Part shown: piece after piece, positions 1 to 7,089 of the stretch
Position numbering within the stretch: the first letter of the stretch is position 1
Layout of the letters: every line of letters starts with the position of its first letter
Assembly (NCBI GenBank): GCA_003487525.1
Contig: DNDT01000056.1
Location: 1-15,576, forward strand
Direction of reading: 5' to 3'
DNA: 15,576 nt
Source of the DNA: Flavobacteriales bacterium
GTDB lineage: Bacteria; Bacteroidota; Bacteroidia; Flavobacteriales_E; Vicingaceae
Position numbers and translations under genes: made by a program
Notes under the pieces: model-generated
Database searches by the model: none
What the model was told of the DNA's origin: nothing
The model's input: only the letters and a program-made list of their open reading frames with translations

Positions 1-1023
1 AATCCTGGGATCATCCAATAATGCCCGCAAGTTTTCAAGTGCCATCTTAATCTCATGAGTAAAAACAGAAACACTGGACTGAAGCAGCTTGTATTTTGGG
101 TAATAAACCGCGTAGTAGGCAATGCCATCACCATTGAGCAGGTTATTTAATTGCTCCAGATATTGCTTCGATTCAGTAAATTTTTTATTTCGATACAACG
201 TATGAGACAGGTAATAGAGAAGGCCCAGTTGATAATAGCTGGTCTTTGCCGTAAACGTGTTGTTTTCTTCCAGTTCCCGGTATTTTCTCCTGATAAATGG
301 TTCGAACGAAGCAAAATCCTTGCTGGCGATAATGGAATTTCTGCTCAATGACATAAGTTTATACACCGTTCTTGGGTGTTGCAGCGCCATTTCATCAACT
401 TCCAGTTCAGAAAACACCGAAGAAGTCAACGACTCGAAGTCAATCGGATTCATGTTTTTCTGGCATTCAAGCAATTTTTGCTTTATGATGCTGTTGGCAA
501 AGTTGACCCGTTCCTCTAGATCCTGTTTTTTCTTATTAGCCTTGTGCCTGGCCAGTATATCACTTAATTCCTCCTCGCTTTGCCATTGGTTCTGATCGAT
601 GAGCAGGTTGTATATGGCATTGAGTAATTCATAGTGTTCAATTTCCGTGGCCAACTCCAGTGCTCTAGTCAGGTACCGGTATGATAATGCATTCTTTTTA
701 CGATCGTACAGGTATTGTGAGAGATTGATAAACTCCATTACTTTGGAAACCGCCGTTGTATCGTTGTCCCGGCTTTTCAGTATTACAAAGTCAATTAATT
801 GTTTGTTTAAGCGTTTTCTCAACGCGTAGTAAGCTTCTTTGTTAACCTTCCCGTATAATTTATTCATTATATGACCCGATTTGAAATCTTCATCTTTCCG
901 CAACAACTCAAATAGGGCTACATCTTTTCGGCTTCCTTTCTGCCTGAAGCGGTTCAAAAAGTGCTTAAATTCCTTTCTGTTCTCTTCGTCCAGCGTTTGG
1001 ATTATCTCCTTGATATCATCCAT
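1..1023 (-). CDS. helical repeat-like protein of unknown function, 3' end outside window
   Basis: The reverse strand is open from an ATG at 1023 to the window edge (341 codons, no stop), so the gene is cut at its C-terminus. The protein starts MDDIKEIIQTLDEENRKEFK, then has a very basic stretch (RFRQKGSRKD, about residues 25-34). The rest is rich in Leu, Tyr, Lys and Glu, with evenly spread amphipathic helices such as YYQLGLLYYLSHTLY and a TESKQYLEQLNNLLN segment. This resembles TPR-like helical solenoids, but no canonical TPR signature is complete. There is no signal peptide or membrane segment, so it is probably cytoplasmic. I do not recognise a named family; Bacteroidota encode similar 'hypothetical' proteins with a short charged N-terminus and helical repeats. 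It is transcribed divergently from the small membrane protein gene at 1185. That it is coding is quite certain; the function is unknown. Confidence 0.85.
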   Translation of the reverse strand, partial: MDDIKEIIQTLDEENRKEFKHFLNRFRQKGSRKDVALFELLRKDEDFKSGHIMNKLYGKVNKEAYYALRKRLNKQLIDFVILKSRDNDTTAVSKVMEFINLSQYLYDRKKNALSYRYLTRALELATEIEHYELLNAIYNLLIDQNQWQSEEELSDILARHKANKKKQDLEERVNFANSIIKQKLLECQKNMNPIDFESLTSSVFSELEVDEMALQHPRTVYKLMSLSRNSIIASKDFASFEPFIRRKYRELEENNTFTAKTSYYQLGLLYYLSHTLYRNKKFTESKQYLEQLNNLLNGDGIAYYAVYYPKYKLLQSSVSVFTHEIKMALENLRALLDDPRI

Positions 1024-1151
1024 ATCAATTTTATTAATATACCATAATATTTGTTTTACACCACTAATTTACAAATAGTTATGCATTTATTGTTGCTTTT
1101 TTAATGTCTGTTATACGCATTTGTTGGATTTAGTTTGCACACCAGCTCAGC

Positions 1152-1159
1152 TAAGTTTG
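1152..1159 (+). promoter_or_regulatory. candidate -7 box TAAGTTTG
   Basis: Exact match to the Bacteroidota -7 element TAnnTTTG, lying 25 nt upstream of the ATG at 1185. A TTTG at 1134-1137 could act as the -33 element, but the 14-nt spacing is shorter than the usual 19-21, so the assignment is tentative. Confidence 0.4.
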
Positions 1160-1184
1160 TGCGGTAAATCAAAAATGAATCTTC

Positions 1185-1571
1185 ATGAAAACAAGAAATT
1201 TAATAACACAAATCGTAAAATGGATCGCCATAATAAGCGGGACGACCTTGCTGGCATTTGTGCTCTTTTTTGTTGCTGCCCACTTCGTTGGAGAGGGAGA
1301 AGGAACTGACAAGGCATTAACAATGTCTGAGATAATTTCTATGTCCCTGGGCATAGGATGGCTTTTGGGATTGGCCATTGCACTTTTTTATGAGGGTATT
1401 GGCGGACTGATTTCAACCTGTTCCATAATCGGATTTTTTATCGTCCGACATGATCTATTGGCAAATCCCGGAATCATGGGGCTATTCCCGATTCCCGGAA
1501 TTTTATACCTCATCTATTGGTATTTAAAAACAGACCGGAATCTTTCGTCGAATGCATCGATAGAGAAATAA
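1185..1571 (+). CDS. small integral membrane protein (128 aa), possibly DUF7670-like
   Basis: Hydrophobic protein with about four predicted membrane segments (roughly residues 10-32, 50-67, 70-87 and 94-112) and short charged tails. The centre reads LFYEGIGGLISTC, which parallels the WKWELTGGIIVLC segment of the next gene, so the two are probably divergent members of one family. That pattern (aromatic-x-E-x-GG inside a membrane segment) recalls the DUF7670 group of small Bacteroidota membrane proteins; this is from memory of the family. The ATG at 1185 is preferred over an ATG at 1174, which is in another frame. The gene is followed after 21 nt by its neighbour and shares that gene's terminator, so the two are likely one transcript. 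Biochemical role unknown. Confidence 0.8.
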   Translation: MKTRNLITQIVKWIAIISGTTLLAFVLFFVAAHFVGEGEGTDKALTMSEIISMSLGIGWLLGLAIALFYEGIGGLISTCSIIGFFIVRHDLLANPGIMGLFPIPGILYLIYWYLKTDRNLSSNASIEK

Positions 1572-1592
1572 TAAGCATAAACCCAGTATACC

Positions 1593-1964
1593 ATGAATCA
1601 TTTCAGCGAAATTAACACGGCAGATTTTCTCAGGAATATCGCCAGATACTTTCTATTAATCACAGGCATTTGCGTCTTCGGTTTTGCCCTGGTTTCAGGT
1701 TCCGAAGAATACGGTGGCGGAATAACAGGAATTGTCAGAAACAGTCCAAATGCCCTGCCTTGGGTGTTGCTTTTAATCCTGACCTACATTTCCTGGAAAT
1801 GGGAGCTGACAGGAGGGATCATCGTTTTATGCTTTAGCATTGTCCTACTGTTTTTCTTTCATGTTTTCGTCAGATTTAATGTGGTCGTATTTCTTCTTAT
1901 TTCTACGATCGGGATATCAGGTGTCTTCTTAATTGCAAGTTGGTATCTGCGCAAGGTTAACTAG
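1593..1964 (+). CDS. small integral membrane protein (123 aa), DUF7670-like
   Basis: Second gene of a two-gene unit. Four membrane segments are visible (roughly residues 18-35, 55-68, 72-92 and 95-117), with a short soluble N-terminus. The signature ISWKWELTGGIIVL across segments 2 and 3 resembles the conserved W-K-W-E-x-x-GG core of DUF7670-type proteins. No catalytic motif, cysteine pair or metal ligand set is visible, so a function cannot be assigned. A strong rho-independent terminator follows 20 nt after the stop codon, closing the unit that starts at 1185. The family name is moderately sure; that it is a real membrane protein is very likely. Confidence 0.8.
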   Translation: MNHFSEINTADFLRNIARYFLLITGICVFGFALVSGSEEYGGGITGIVRNSPNALPWVLLLILTYISWKWELTGGIIVLCFSIVLLFFFHVFVRFNVVVFLLISTIGISGVFLIASWYLRKVN

Positions 1965-1984
1965 ATTTTATCCGTGTCAAAATG

Positions 1985-2019
1985 AACTCTCTGTTTATCG
2001 CGAACAGGGAGTTTTTTTT
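1985..2019 (+). terminator. rho-independent terminator after the membrane protein pair
   Basis: AACTCTCTGTT (1985-1995) pairs with AACAGGGAGTT (2003-2013) over 11 positions with one G-U wobble and a 7-nt loop. A run of eight T follows (2012-2019). Confidence 0.9.
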
Positions 2020-2113
2020 ACATACCCATATTTATAACGCGAGCCATAGATGATTTCAACAATGATGTGACTTAAGTAACATTTTTTAAGTTGAAAGTTT
2101 CGACCTTTGACGC

Positions 2114-2317
2114 ATGAATTTTTTGATCAAACACAAAATGACGTTTATCGGCGCTTTCACTGGAGCCCTGGCCGGATATTTATATTATCACTTTATCGGA
2201 TGCGCTTCCGGTACTTGCGCAATCACTTCTCAACCAATAAACAGCACATTGTATGGGGCCGCCATGGGAGGATTGATTTTTAATTCATTTCAAAAAGACA
2301 AGCCAAAATCGAACTGA
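2114..2317 (+). CDS. DUF6132-type small membrane protein (67 aa)
   Basis: Short protein with one clear membrane helix (residues about 9-28) and a second hydrophobic stretch near residues 46-58. Between them lies the hallmark HFIGCASGTCAITSQPINST, with two cysteines five residues apart (C30 and C35, CASGTC) followed by an I-N-S-T-L-Y-G segment. This G-C-x-S-G-T-C-x-I-T-S-x-P-I-N-S pattern is what I know from the DUF6132 family of Bacteroidota. Members are often near thioredoxin- or rhodanese-type genes; here the next genes are a universal stress protein and a pirin, also stress/redox-flavoured. The cysteine pair may be redox-active or bind a metal, but that is inference. It lies 94 nt downstream of the preceding terminator, so it has its own promoter. 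Confidence 0.85.
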   Translation: MNFLIKHKMTFIGAFTGALAGYLYYHFIGCASGTCAITSQPINSTLYGAAMGGLIFNSFQKDKPKSN

Positions 2318-2430
2318 GATTCTTACTTCGGGACTGTGCAAATTAGCCATAGAAGCGCTTTGTCTAATGAGCAATATCATGTTAAGCGCTGATAAGCTTC
2401 ATTTCAATAGTCCTTATTTGTACGGATATT

Positions 2431-2438
2431 TAGATTTG
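2431..2438 (+). promoter_or_regulatory. candidate -7 box TAGATTTG
   Basis: Exact TAnnTTTG match 28 nt upstream of the universal stress protein start codon. No well-spaced -33 TTTG is evident (the nearest, 2417-2420, is only 10 nt away). The same leader holds two AAGCGCT copies at 2353 and 2384. Confidence 0.4.
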
Positions 2439-2466
2439 ACTGTTTTAGTCGCTAATAAACGAAGAC

Positions 2467-3312
2467 ATGAGAAAGATTCTGGTTCCTACGGATTTTTCAC
2501 AAGCCTCACTCACAGCACTAAAAGTTGCATGCAGCATTGCACATCGAAAAGCTGAAGTAAGTGTCCGACTTGCGCATGTATATCATGTCCCCCGAATTCC
2601 TTCGGTGACAAACGTGGACTACGGCTACGACTTCAGAAAACAAAAGATCATCGTAGATGAAATTCATCAAAAATTAGGCAAATTGGCCAAGGAGGACTTC
2701 GTTAAGGGCGCAAAGGTCGAAACACAACTGATCCCGCATATGGATGTCCAGACCCTTATTAACCACAAGGACAATAAGGATGTGGATCTGATCATTTGTG
2801 GCATTCACGGTAAAATAAACTGGCACGACACAATGGAAGGAACAAAAACAGAAGCCATTATTCGACATGCTTCATGTCCCGTTCTTTGTGTAAATGCAGA
2901 ATTAAAAGGACCCATCAAATTTGACAACATCGTGTTTGCTTCGGATTTTAAGAAAGAAGCACACGTTCGTTTTCCTGTTTTGAAAAAGGTGTTAAATGCC
3001 CTGGGAGGCCGAATTCATCTGGTAAAGGTTATCACTCCTCACCACTTTGAACAGACATTATCGGTAGAAAAAACCATGAAAGATTTCGCCAGGAAATTTT
3101 TCATTGCCAATTTCACCTACAAGGCCTTTAACGACGACACCATTGAAAAGGGAATACATATGTACGCCTATTCCCTAAAAGCGGATCTCATTGTGATGGA
3201 AACCCATGGCCGAACCGGATTCATGCACCTTTTAAAAGGCAGCATAACCGAGTCTGTTGCACACCATAGCGAAATTTCGGTGATGACCATTAAAATACCG
3301 GAAGAAGCATAA
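2467..3312 (+). CDS. universal stress protein, tandem UspA domains
   Basis: Cytoplasmic protein of 281 aa made of two Usp domains (about residues 1-144 and 150-277), the usual two-domain layout of Bacteroidota Usp proteins. Domain 1 opens with KILVPTDFS and carries a complete nucleotide-binding pattern G-2x-G-9x-G-T (G112, G115, G125, T126). Domain 2 has VFASDF at its first strand and ETHG...GS (residues 245-259), where the first glycine of the pattern is replaced by Glu245. Usp domains with this motif bind ATP and act in stress survival. If both readings are right, domain 1 may bind nucleotide while domain 2 is altered or structural. The start ATG is well placed. Neighbouring genes (DUF6132-type, pirin) are separated by about 150 nt each, so the three are not obviously one operon. 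Confidence 0.93.
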   Translation: MRKILVPTDFSQASLTALKVACSIAHRKAEVSVRLAHVYHVPRIPSVTNVDYGYDFRKQKIIVDEIHQKLGKLAKEDFVKGAKVETQLIPHMDVQTLINHKDNKDVDLIICGIHGKINWHDTMEGTKTEAIIRHASCPVLCVNAELKGPIKFDNIVFASDFKKEAHVRFPVLKKVLNALGGRIHLVKVITPHHFEQTLSVEKTMKDFARKFFIANFTYKAFNDDTIEKGIHMYAYSLKADLIVMETHGRTGFMHLLKGSITESVAHHSEISVMTIKIPEEA

Positions 3313-3467
3313 CATTTCCTTTCGATCTGTTTTTCATTGATATCCCTTCACTTTTTTGTCCGGTCCTCGTAAAATGGTGTAAAATCAAATGTAGTCCGGG
3401 ACAATATTCGCATGATATACAACTGAAAAACCTAATTTGTCTAATTTAGGTCGTTTGTTACCCATCT

Positions 3468-4478
3468 ATGATCAATCAAAACATAATCTCCGTTGAACCA
3501 CTATCATTTCCCTGGGCAACGCAGGATCCTTTTCTATTTTGCGCACACCATGCCGATTCATATCCCAGAGGAAACGATGCATTGGGTCCGGCGACTTCGC
3601 TTGAAGGGCGGATGATCGGTCAGGATTTTACAATCAAAGATGGCTGGAGAATGTACCACGGAGACATCATTCCCGGATTTCCGGTTCATCCGCACAGGGG
3701 TTTTGAAACCATTACCATTGCAAAAGAAGGAATCGTAGACCATTCCGATTCATTGGGTGCGGCAGGTAGATTCAGCAAGGGAGATGTCCAGTGGATGACT
3801 GCGGGAAAGGGAGTCCAGCACTCCGAAATGTTTCCGTTGATACATAAGGACAAAGAAAATCCTCTCGAAATTTTTCAAGTCTGGCTCAATCTGCCAAAAG
3901 CCAGTAAAATGGTCGAACCCCATTTTAAAATGCTCTGGGCAGAGGACATTCCTGTTGTGCGAGATGACTCAAAAGGTATGGCCGAAATAAATGTAATTGC
4001 GGGAGCCTTCAGGGGTACTCCGGCACTCCCTCCCACACCTGATTCATGGGCAGCCAATCCGGAGAATGAAGTTGCCGTGTGGACCATAAAAATGGAGGCA
4101 CATACCTCTGTCGATTTGCCGGGATCAGTGAAGGAGGTGACCCGGACGTTGTATTTTTACAAGGGAAATAAACTGCAAATCGAAGGTAAAGTGATTGACT
4201 CCTATCACTCCGTTACCGTAAAGTCAACTGCAGATCTATCGCTGACAACAGGGGATGAAGATTGTTATCTCTTGGTACTTCAGGGCAGGCCCATCAATGA
4301 ACGCGTTGTACAGTACGGTCCTTTTGTCATGAATACCGAAGAGGAAATAAGGCAGACCTTTGTGGAATATCAACGCACGGAATTCGGAGGTTGGCCCTGG
4401 CCCGACAGAGACCAACATCATGGTCGGGAAAAAGGACGATTTGCCTTGCATGCAGATGGCAGGGAAGAATATAAATAA
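3468..4478 (+). CDS. pirin family protein (two-cupin, metal-binding)
   Basis: Protein of 336 aa with the pirin signature. The N-terminal cupin contains HPHRGFET (residues 74-81) and GKGVQHSE (113-120), giving the metal ligand set H74, H76, H118 and E120, equivalent to H56, H58, H101 and E103 of human pirin. The C-terminus keeps the pirin tail around EFGGWPWP. All metal ligands are intact, so an Fe-binding fold, with possible quercetin-dioxygenase or redox-sensor activity, is plausible; the substrate cannot be read from sequence. It is somewhat longer than a typical bacterial pirin of about 230-300 aa, partly through a longer segment around residues 160-195. No signal peptide is present, so it is cytoplasmic. 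The family is very sure, the activity is not. Confidence 0.94.
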   Translation: MINQNIISVEPLSFPWATQDPFLFCAHHADSYPRGNDALGPATSLEGRMIGQDFTIKDGWRMYHGDIIPGFPVHPHRGFETITIAKEGIVDHSDSLGAAGRFSKGDVQWMTAGKGVQHSEMFPLIHKDKENPLEIFQVWLNLPKASKMVEPHFKMLWAEDIPVVRDDSKGMAEINVIAGAFRGTPALPPTPDSWAANPENEVAVWTIKMEAHTSVDLPGSVKEVTRTLYFYKGNKLQIEGKVIDSYHSVTVKSTADLSLTTGDEDCYLLVLQGRPINERVVQYGPFVMNTEEEIRQTFVEYQRTEFGGWPWPDRDQHHGREKGRFALHADGREEYK

Positions 4479-4518
4479 TTAGCGTATTCAGATCTATCTG
4501 CAGTTGGCAGACCAGGTA

Positions 4519-4552
4519 AAAAACCACGTTTTTCAGGAAAAATTCATTTTTC
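4519..4552 (+). terminator. weak candidate terminator: two adjacent A/T hairpins
   Basis: AAAAAC-CAC-GTTTTT (4519-4533) and GAAAAA-TTCA-TTTTTC (4537-4552) are perfect 6-bp inverted repeats lying 41 nt after the pirin stop. Low GC content makes this a weak terminator at best. Confidence 0.3.
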
Positions 4553-4609
4553 AGAGCGAGGCGCCAACACTCGTGAAATCCCTGTTCCGATTATAAACCG
4601 CACTTGGTA

Positions 4610-4645
4610 TTAAGTTTTCATTAAGATTATTTAAGAATCTGTTAA
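4610..4645 (+). promoter_or_regulatory. phased TTAA(G) direct repeats, candidate response-regulator binding site
   Basis: TTAAG occurs at 4610, 4621 and 4631, with TTAA at 4642. The start-to-start spacings of 11, 10 and 11 bp match one DNA turn each. Tandem repeats with about 11-bp period are the known architecture of OmpR/PhoB-family operators. The array lies 54 nt upstream of the GEVED-domain gene, and an OmpR-family regulator is encoded at 7086-7772. Confidence 0.45.
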
Positions 4646-4698
4646 TAGTCCTTTTTTATTCGACTTCGTCTTTTCATCATAACAGCAAAACTAAAATC

Positions 4699-5529
4699 AT
4701 GAAAACAAGCAAACAATTAGCTCTGAGTTTATTCCTCACTCTTATTTTTTCTGCGGGATTAATGGCTCAATATTGCATACCTCCAGGTTTTAAAAGCATG
4801 GGAGGCACAGGTGAACCTTTCACCTACATTTCGAACGTCCAGTTAGAAGGACTGAATAATTCCACTGGTATGCCAACGGGTATTGGAGAAGACAATGGAT
4901 ACACGTATTATTCTTCAGCCAAAAAACCGGTGCTCTTACAAGGGTCATCCTATTCTTTAAAAGTTTCAGGAGTTGACAACCTGGGTGCAGGAATGGAAGT
5001 AGTTGTGTGGATAGATTGGGATGGTGACGGAATCCTTCATCAAACAGCAGAAAGAGTTGCATATTGGGCTCCCAACGGGAATCACGGCGCGGACATCACG
5101 GTACCAAAAAATGCACCGAACGGTGTGATCCGCATGCGCGTATATTGCGACATGCCCTCCACTGCCGGGCATATTCCTCCAGAACCATGTGGATACCTGA
5201 ACTACCCCACACATCCGATCGGACAGCACGGAGAGGTCGAAGACTACGATATTATCATCGGCACTCCGACTGGAATCAACAATACAAGCTTATCGGAACA
5301 AATTGAAATCTATCCGAATCCGGCAAACCACAGCCTGACCATCGAGCATCCAATGGATCATGCCGTTGAGTATTTCGTCAGTGATGTATTTGGAAGAAAA
5401 ATTATGTCCGGTGTGCTGGAAAGCGGTTCAGAAACGTTGAACGTGTCAAATTTAGCCGTTGGGCAGTATATTCTGCTGTTAAATTCTGATTCAAATCAAA
5501 TCCGCAAGCAATTTCACATTTCTCGTTAA
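4699..5529 (+). CDS. secreted GEVED-domain protein with T9SS type A sorting domain
   Basis: 276 aa. An N-terminal signal peptide (residues 1-24, ending LMAQ) is followed by CIPPGF and a region of about 60 residues. Then comes a GEVED domain (about 95-187) with the calcium-site-like DWDGDG (106-111) and the name-giving H-G-E-V-E-D-Y (177-183). A linker leads to a C-terminal type A sorting domain (about 200-276) starting IEIYPNP (202-208). Such proteins cross the outer membrane by the type IX system and are anchored on the surface or released. GEVED domains occur in Bacteroidota adhesins and enzymes, usually as one domain of much larger proteins; here GEVED plus sorting domain is nearly the whole protein. 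The gene has its own upstream repeat array and its own terminator, so it is monocistronic. The role is probably binding or surface structure, not catalysis. Confidence 0.9.
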   Translation: MKTSKQLALSLFLTLIFSAGLMAQYCIPPGFKSMGGTGEPFTYISNVQLEGLNNSTGMPTGIGEDNGYTYYSSAKKPVLLQGSSYSLKVSGVDNLGAGMEVVVWIDWDGDGILHQTAERVAYWAPNGNHGADITVPKNAPNGVIRMRVYCDMPSTAGHIPPEPCGYLNYPTHPIGQHGEVEDYDIIIGTPTGINNTSLSEQIEIYPNPANHSLTIEHPMDHAVEYFVSDVFGRKIMSGVLESGSETLNVSNLAVGQYILLLNSDSNQIRKQFHISR

Positions 5530-5553
5530 GCAGTTCTATTTGCTTTAATTCTT

Positions 5554-5587
5554 AATCTGCAGGCTTCACGCAAAGCCTGCAGATTTT
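5554..5587 (+). terminator. rho-independent terminator, 13-bp perfect stem
   Basis: AATCTGCAGGCTT (5554-5566) pairs perfectly with AAGCCTGCAGATT (5573-5585) around a 6-nt loop, followed by a short T run. It separates the GEVED gene from the two-component system. Confidence 0.85.
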
Positions 5588-5602
5588 GTACATTTATACA
5601 AA
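5585..5602 (+). promoter_or_regulatory. inverted repeat TTTGTA-N6-TACAAA over a -7-like box
   Basis: Perfect 6-bp arms (5585-5590 and 5597-5602) flank CATTTA. The repeat overlaps TACATTTA (5589-5596), a near match to TAnnTTTG, just upstream of the kinase start at 5611. It could be the kinase promoter with an operator; its first bases overlap the terminator tail. Confidence 0.35.
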
Positions 5603-5610
5603 TTATTGAC

Positions 5611-7089
5611 TTGAACAACAAACTATTTCTTTTTGTAAGTGTCCTGGTAGCCTCCCTGCTGGGACTTATGCTTATGTTGATCTATTGGGGCAACAAGTCC
5701 GTTGAGCTCAGGGAATCGCTATTCATCGATCAGGTCAATATTGCGGTAGACCAAATGGTTTCTGATTTGGAAGAAGACTACTATTGTTTCGACCTACACG
5801 CCAGCATCGCCTTGCCTAAACTTGACTCTTTTTACATTGCAAATCCGCCTGGCATTTCGGATACCGATAAACGAAATCTGGAATTAACCTACATTACTTC
5901 GGAGGGGCAGAAAAAAACATTTACCAGAATGCCCCTGATGGGGCCCAGCCACATGCAGATGCTGTTGAGGTTTGAATTCGATGATATACCCAAGTTTAAA
6001 GAAGATTCCAGTCTGAGCAATTTTGAAATGTTTGTCCGGAATTCATATGAACCTTACGTGACCGATGGCAACGGAATTCGCTTGATAGACACCACAAGGT
6101 TCGACTCACTGTTAACGGCATGTGTAACCAGATTATACCCGGAGGCGATTCTCAATTACACTGTCTCACTAAAAGATGAGAACAAGGTTATTTACGCGAA
6201 CAACCATAGCGGTCTTGACACGGAACTGAATCCCGATGTGCGATCTTCCATTTACAAAAATGATTCGAATATCCCCGAGCTACTGCTCCTGCTTGAGGTA
6301 ATAAATAAACGGGATATGTTTTCCGGAGAGGCGTGGAATATTTACTTGAGCGCCGTTTTATTGGCCATCATTTCCATTGTTCTGATATTTTACCTGACCA
6401 GGATTCAAATTCAGCAGAGGAATCTGTTAAAGATCCAAAAAGACTTTGTACATGGGATTACTCACGAATTCAATACCCCAATTTCAAACATTAAACTTGT
6501 TGCGCAAAGCTTGCTGAAATCCGAAGATGAAAAGCTTAAAAAATCAGGCTCCATACTTCAGGAAGAGGGCAATAAACTGCAAACAGGCATCAATCTTGTG
6601 TTAACGACCGCCCTGATTGAAAAAAACGAACTTCTGCTTCAAAAAGAGAACATCGATCTCAAGGAATTGATTAGAAAAACAGCTGAGCGGAATAAATCTT
6701 TGCTCTCCCGGTCGGGAATTGATCTGGACTTGAAACTTGATCCCAACGAACTGTATACCAAAGGGGACATTTTCCATTTGGAAAATGTATTTCAAAATTT
6801 GATCACGAACGTAAAGAAACACAGCGGGGCAAATCTTCTTTGCATTGAATCAGAACAGAGCAATGGACATTTGACAATTCGGTCTTCAGACAATGGCAAA
6901 GGAATTGACCTTCCGGACAGGAAAAAAATCTTTGAAAAATTTGAACGACGCAAAAGCAAGGGTGCCAAAAATGGATACGGTCTTGGATTGTATTATTCAA
7001 GGATGATCCTCGAATTACATGGGGGACAAATTGAACTGTCGGATTTCAATCAAATAGGTAGCGTTTTTTCAATTCGATTGCCCGCATGA
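5611..7089 (+). CDS. membrane sensor histidine kinase
   Basis: 492 aa, started at TTG 5611; the first in-frame ATGs fall inside the first membrane helix, so TTG is the better start. Layout: membrane helix 1 (about residues 4-26), extracytoplasmic sensor region of about 215 residues with no recognised fold, membrane helix 2 (about 244-266), HisKA dimerisation domain with phospho-acceptor H285 in THEFNTP, and HATPase_c domain. The ATPase domain has its N box (N396 and N400), G1 box DNGKGI (427-432), F box around KKIFEKFE and G2 box GYGLGL (455-460), all intact, so the kinase should be active. No HAMP or PAS domain is visible between helix 2 and HisKA. It overlaps the following regulator gene at ATGA, the usual arrangement of a cognate pair. 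The signal is unknown; presumably a periplasmic or envelope cue. Confidence 0.95.
   Translation: MNNKLFLFVSVLVASLLGLMLMLIYWGNKSVELRESLFIDQVNIAVDQMVSDLEEDYYCFDLHASIALPKLDSFYIANPPGISDTDKRNLELTYITSEGQKKTFTRMPLMGPSHMQMLLRFEFDDIPKFKEDSSLSNFEMFVRNSYEPYVTDGNGIRLIDTTRFDSLLTACVTRLYPEAILNYTVSLKDENKVIYANNHSGLDTELNPDVRSSIYKNDSNIPELLLLLEVINKRDMFSGEAWNIYLSAVLLAIISIVLIFYLTRIQIQQRNLLKIQKDFVHGITHEFNTPISNIKLVAQSLLKSEDEKLKKSGSILQEEGNKLQTGINLVLTTALIEKNELLLQKENIDLKELIRKTAERNKSLLSRSGIDLDLKLDPNELYTKGDIFHLENVFQNLITNVKKHSGANLLCIESEQSNGHLTIRSSDNGKGIDLPDRKKIFEKFERRKSKGAKNGYGLGLYYSRMILELHGGQIELSDFNQIGSVFSIRLPA

Noticed and set aside
151..1078. Plus-strand open frames opposite the first gene
   Set aside because: They are rich in Ser, Phe and Leu as expected for antisense of a Lys/Glu-rich gene; the minus strand is open over the whole 341 codons with sensible composition.
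1121..1309. Open frame overlapping the start of the first small membrane protein
   Set aside because: Its composition is not protein-like, and the overlapping frame from 1185 encodes a clean four-helix membrane protein.
2353..2390. AAGCGCT repeated at 2353 and 2384 upstream of the Usp gene
   Set aside because: Short, palindromic and only two copies, with non-integer helical spacing (31 bp); too weak to report as a site.
2367..2555. Short open frame across the universal stress protein start
   Set aside because: It overlaps the Usp N-terminus in another frame, and the Usp frame has clear family motifs.
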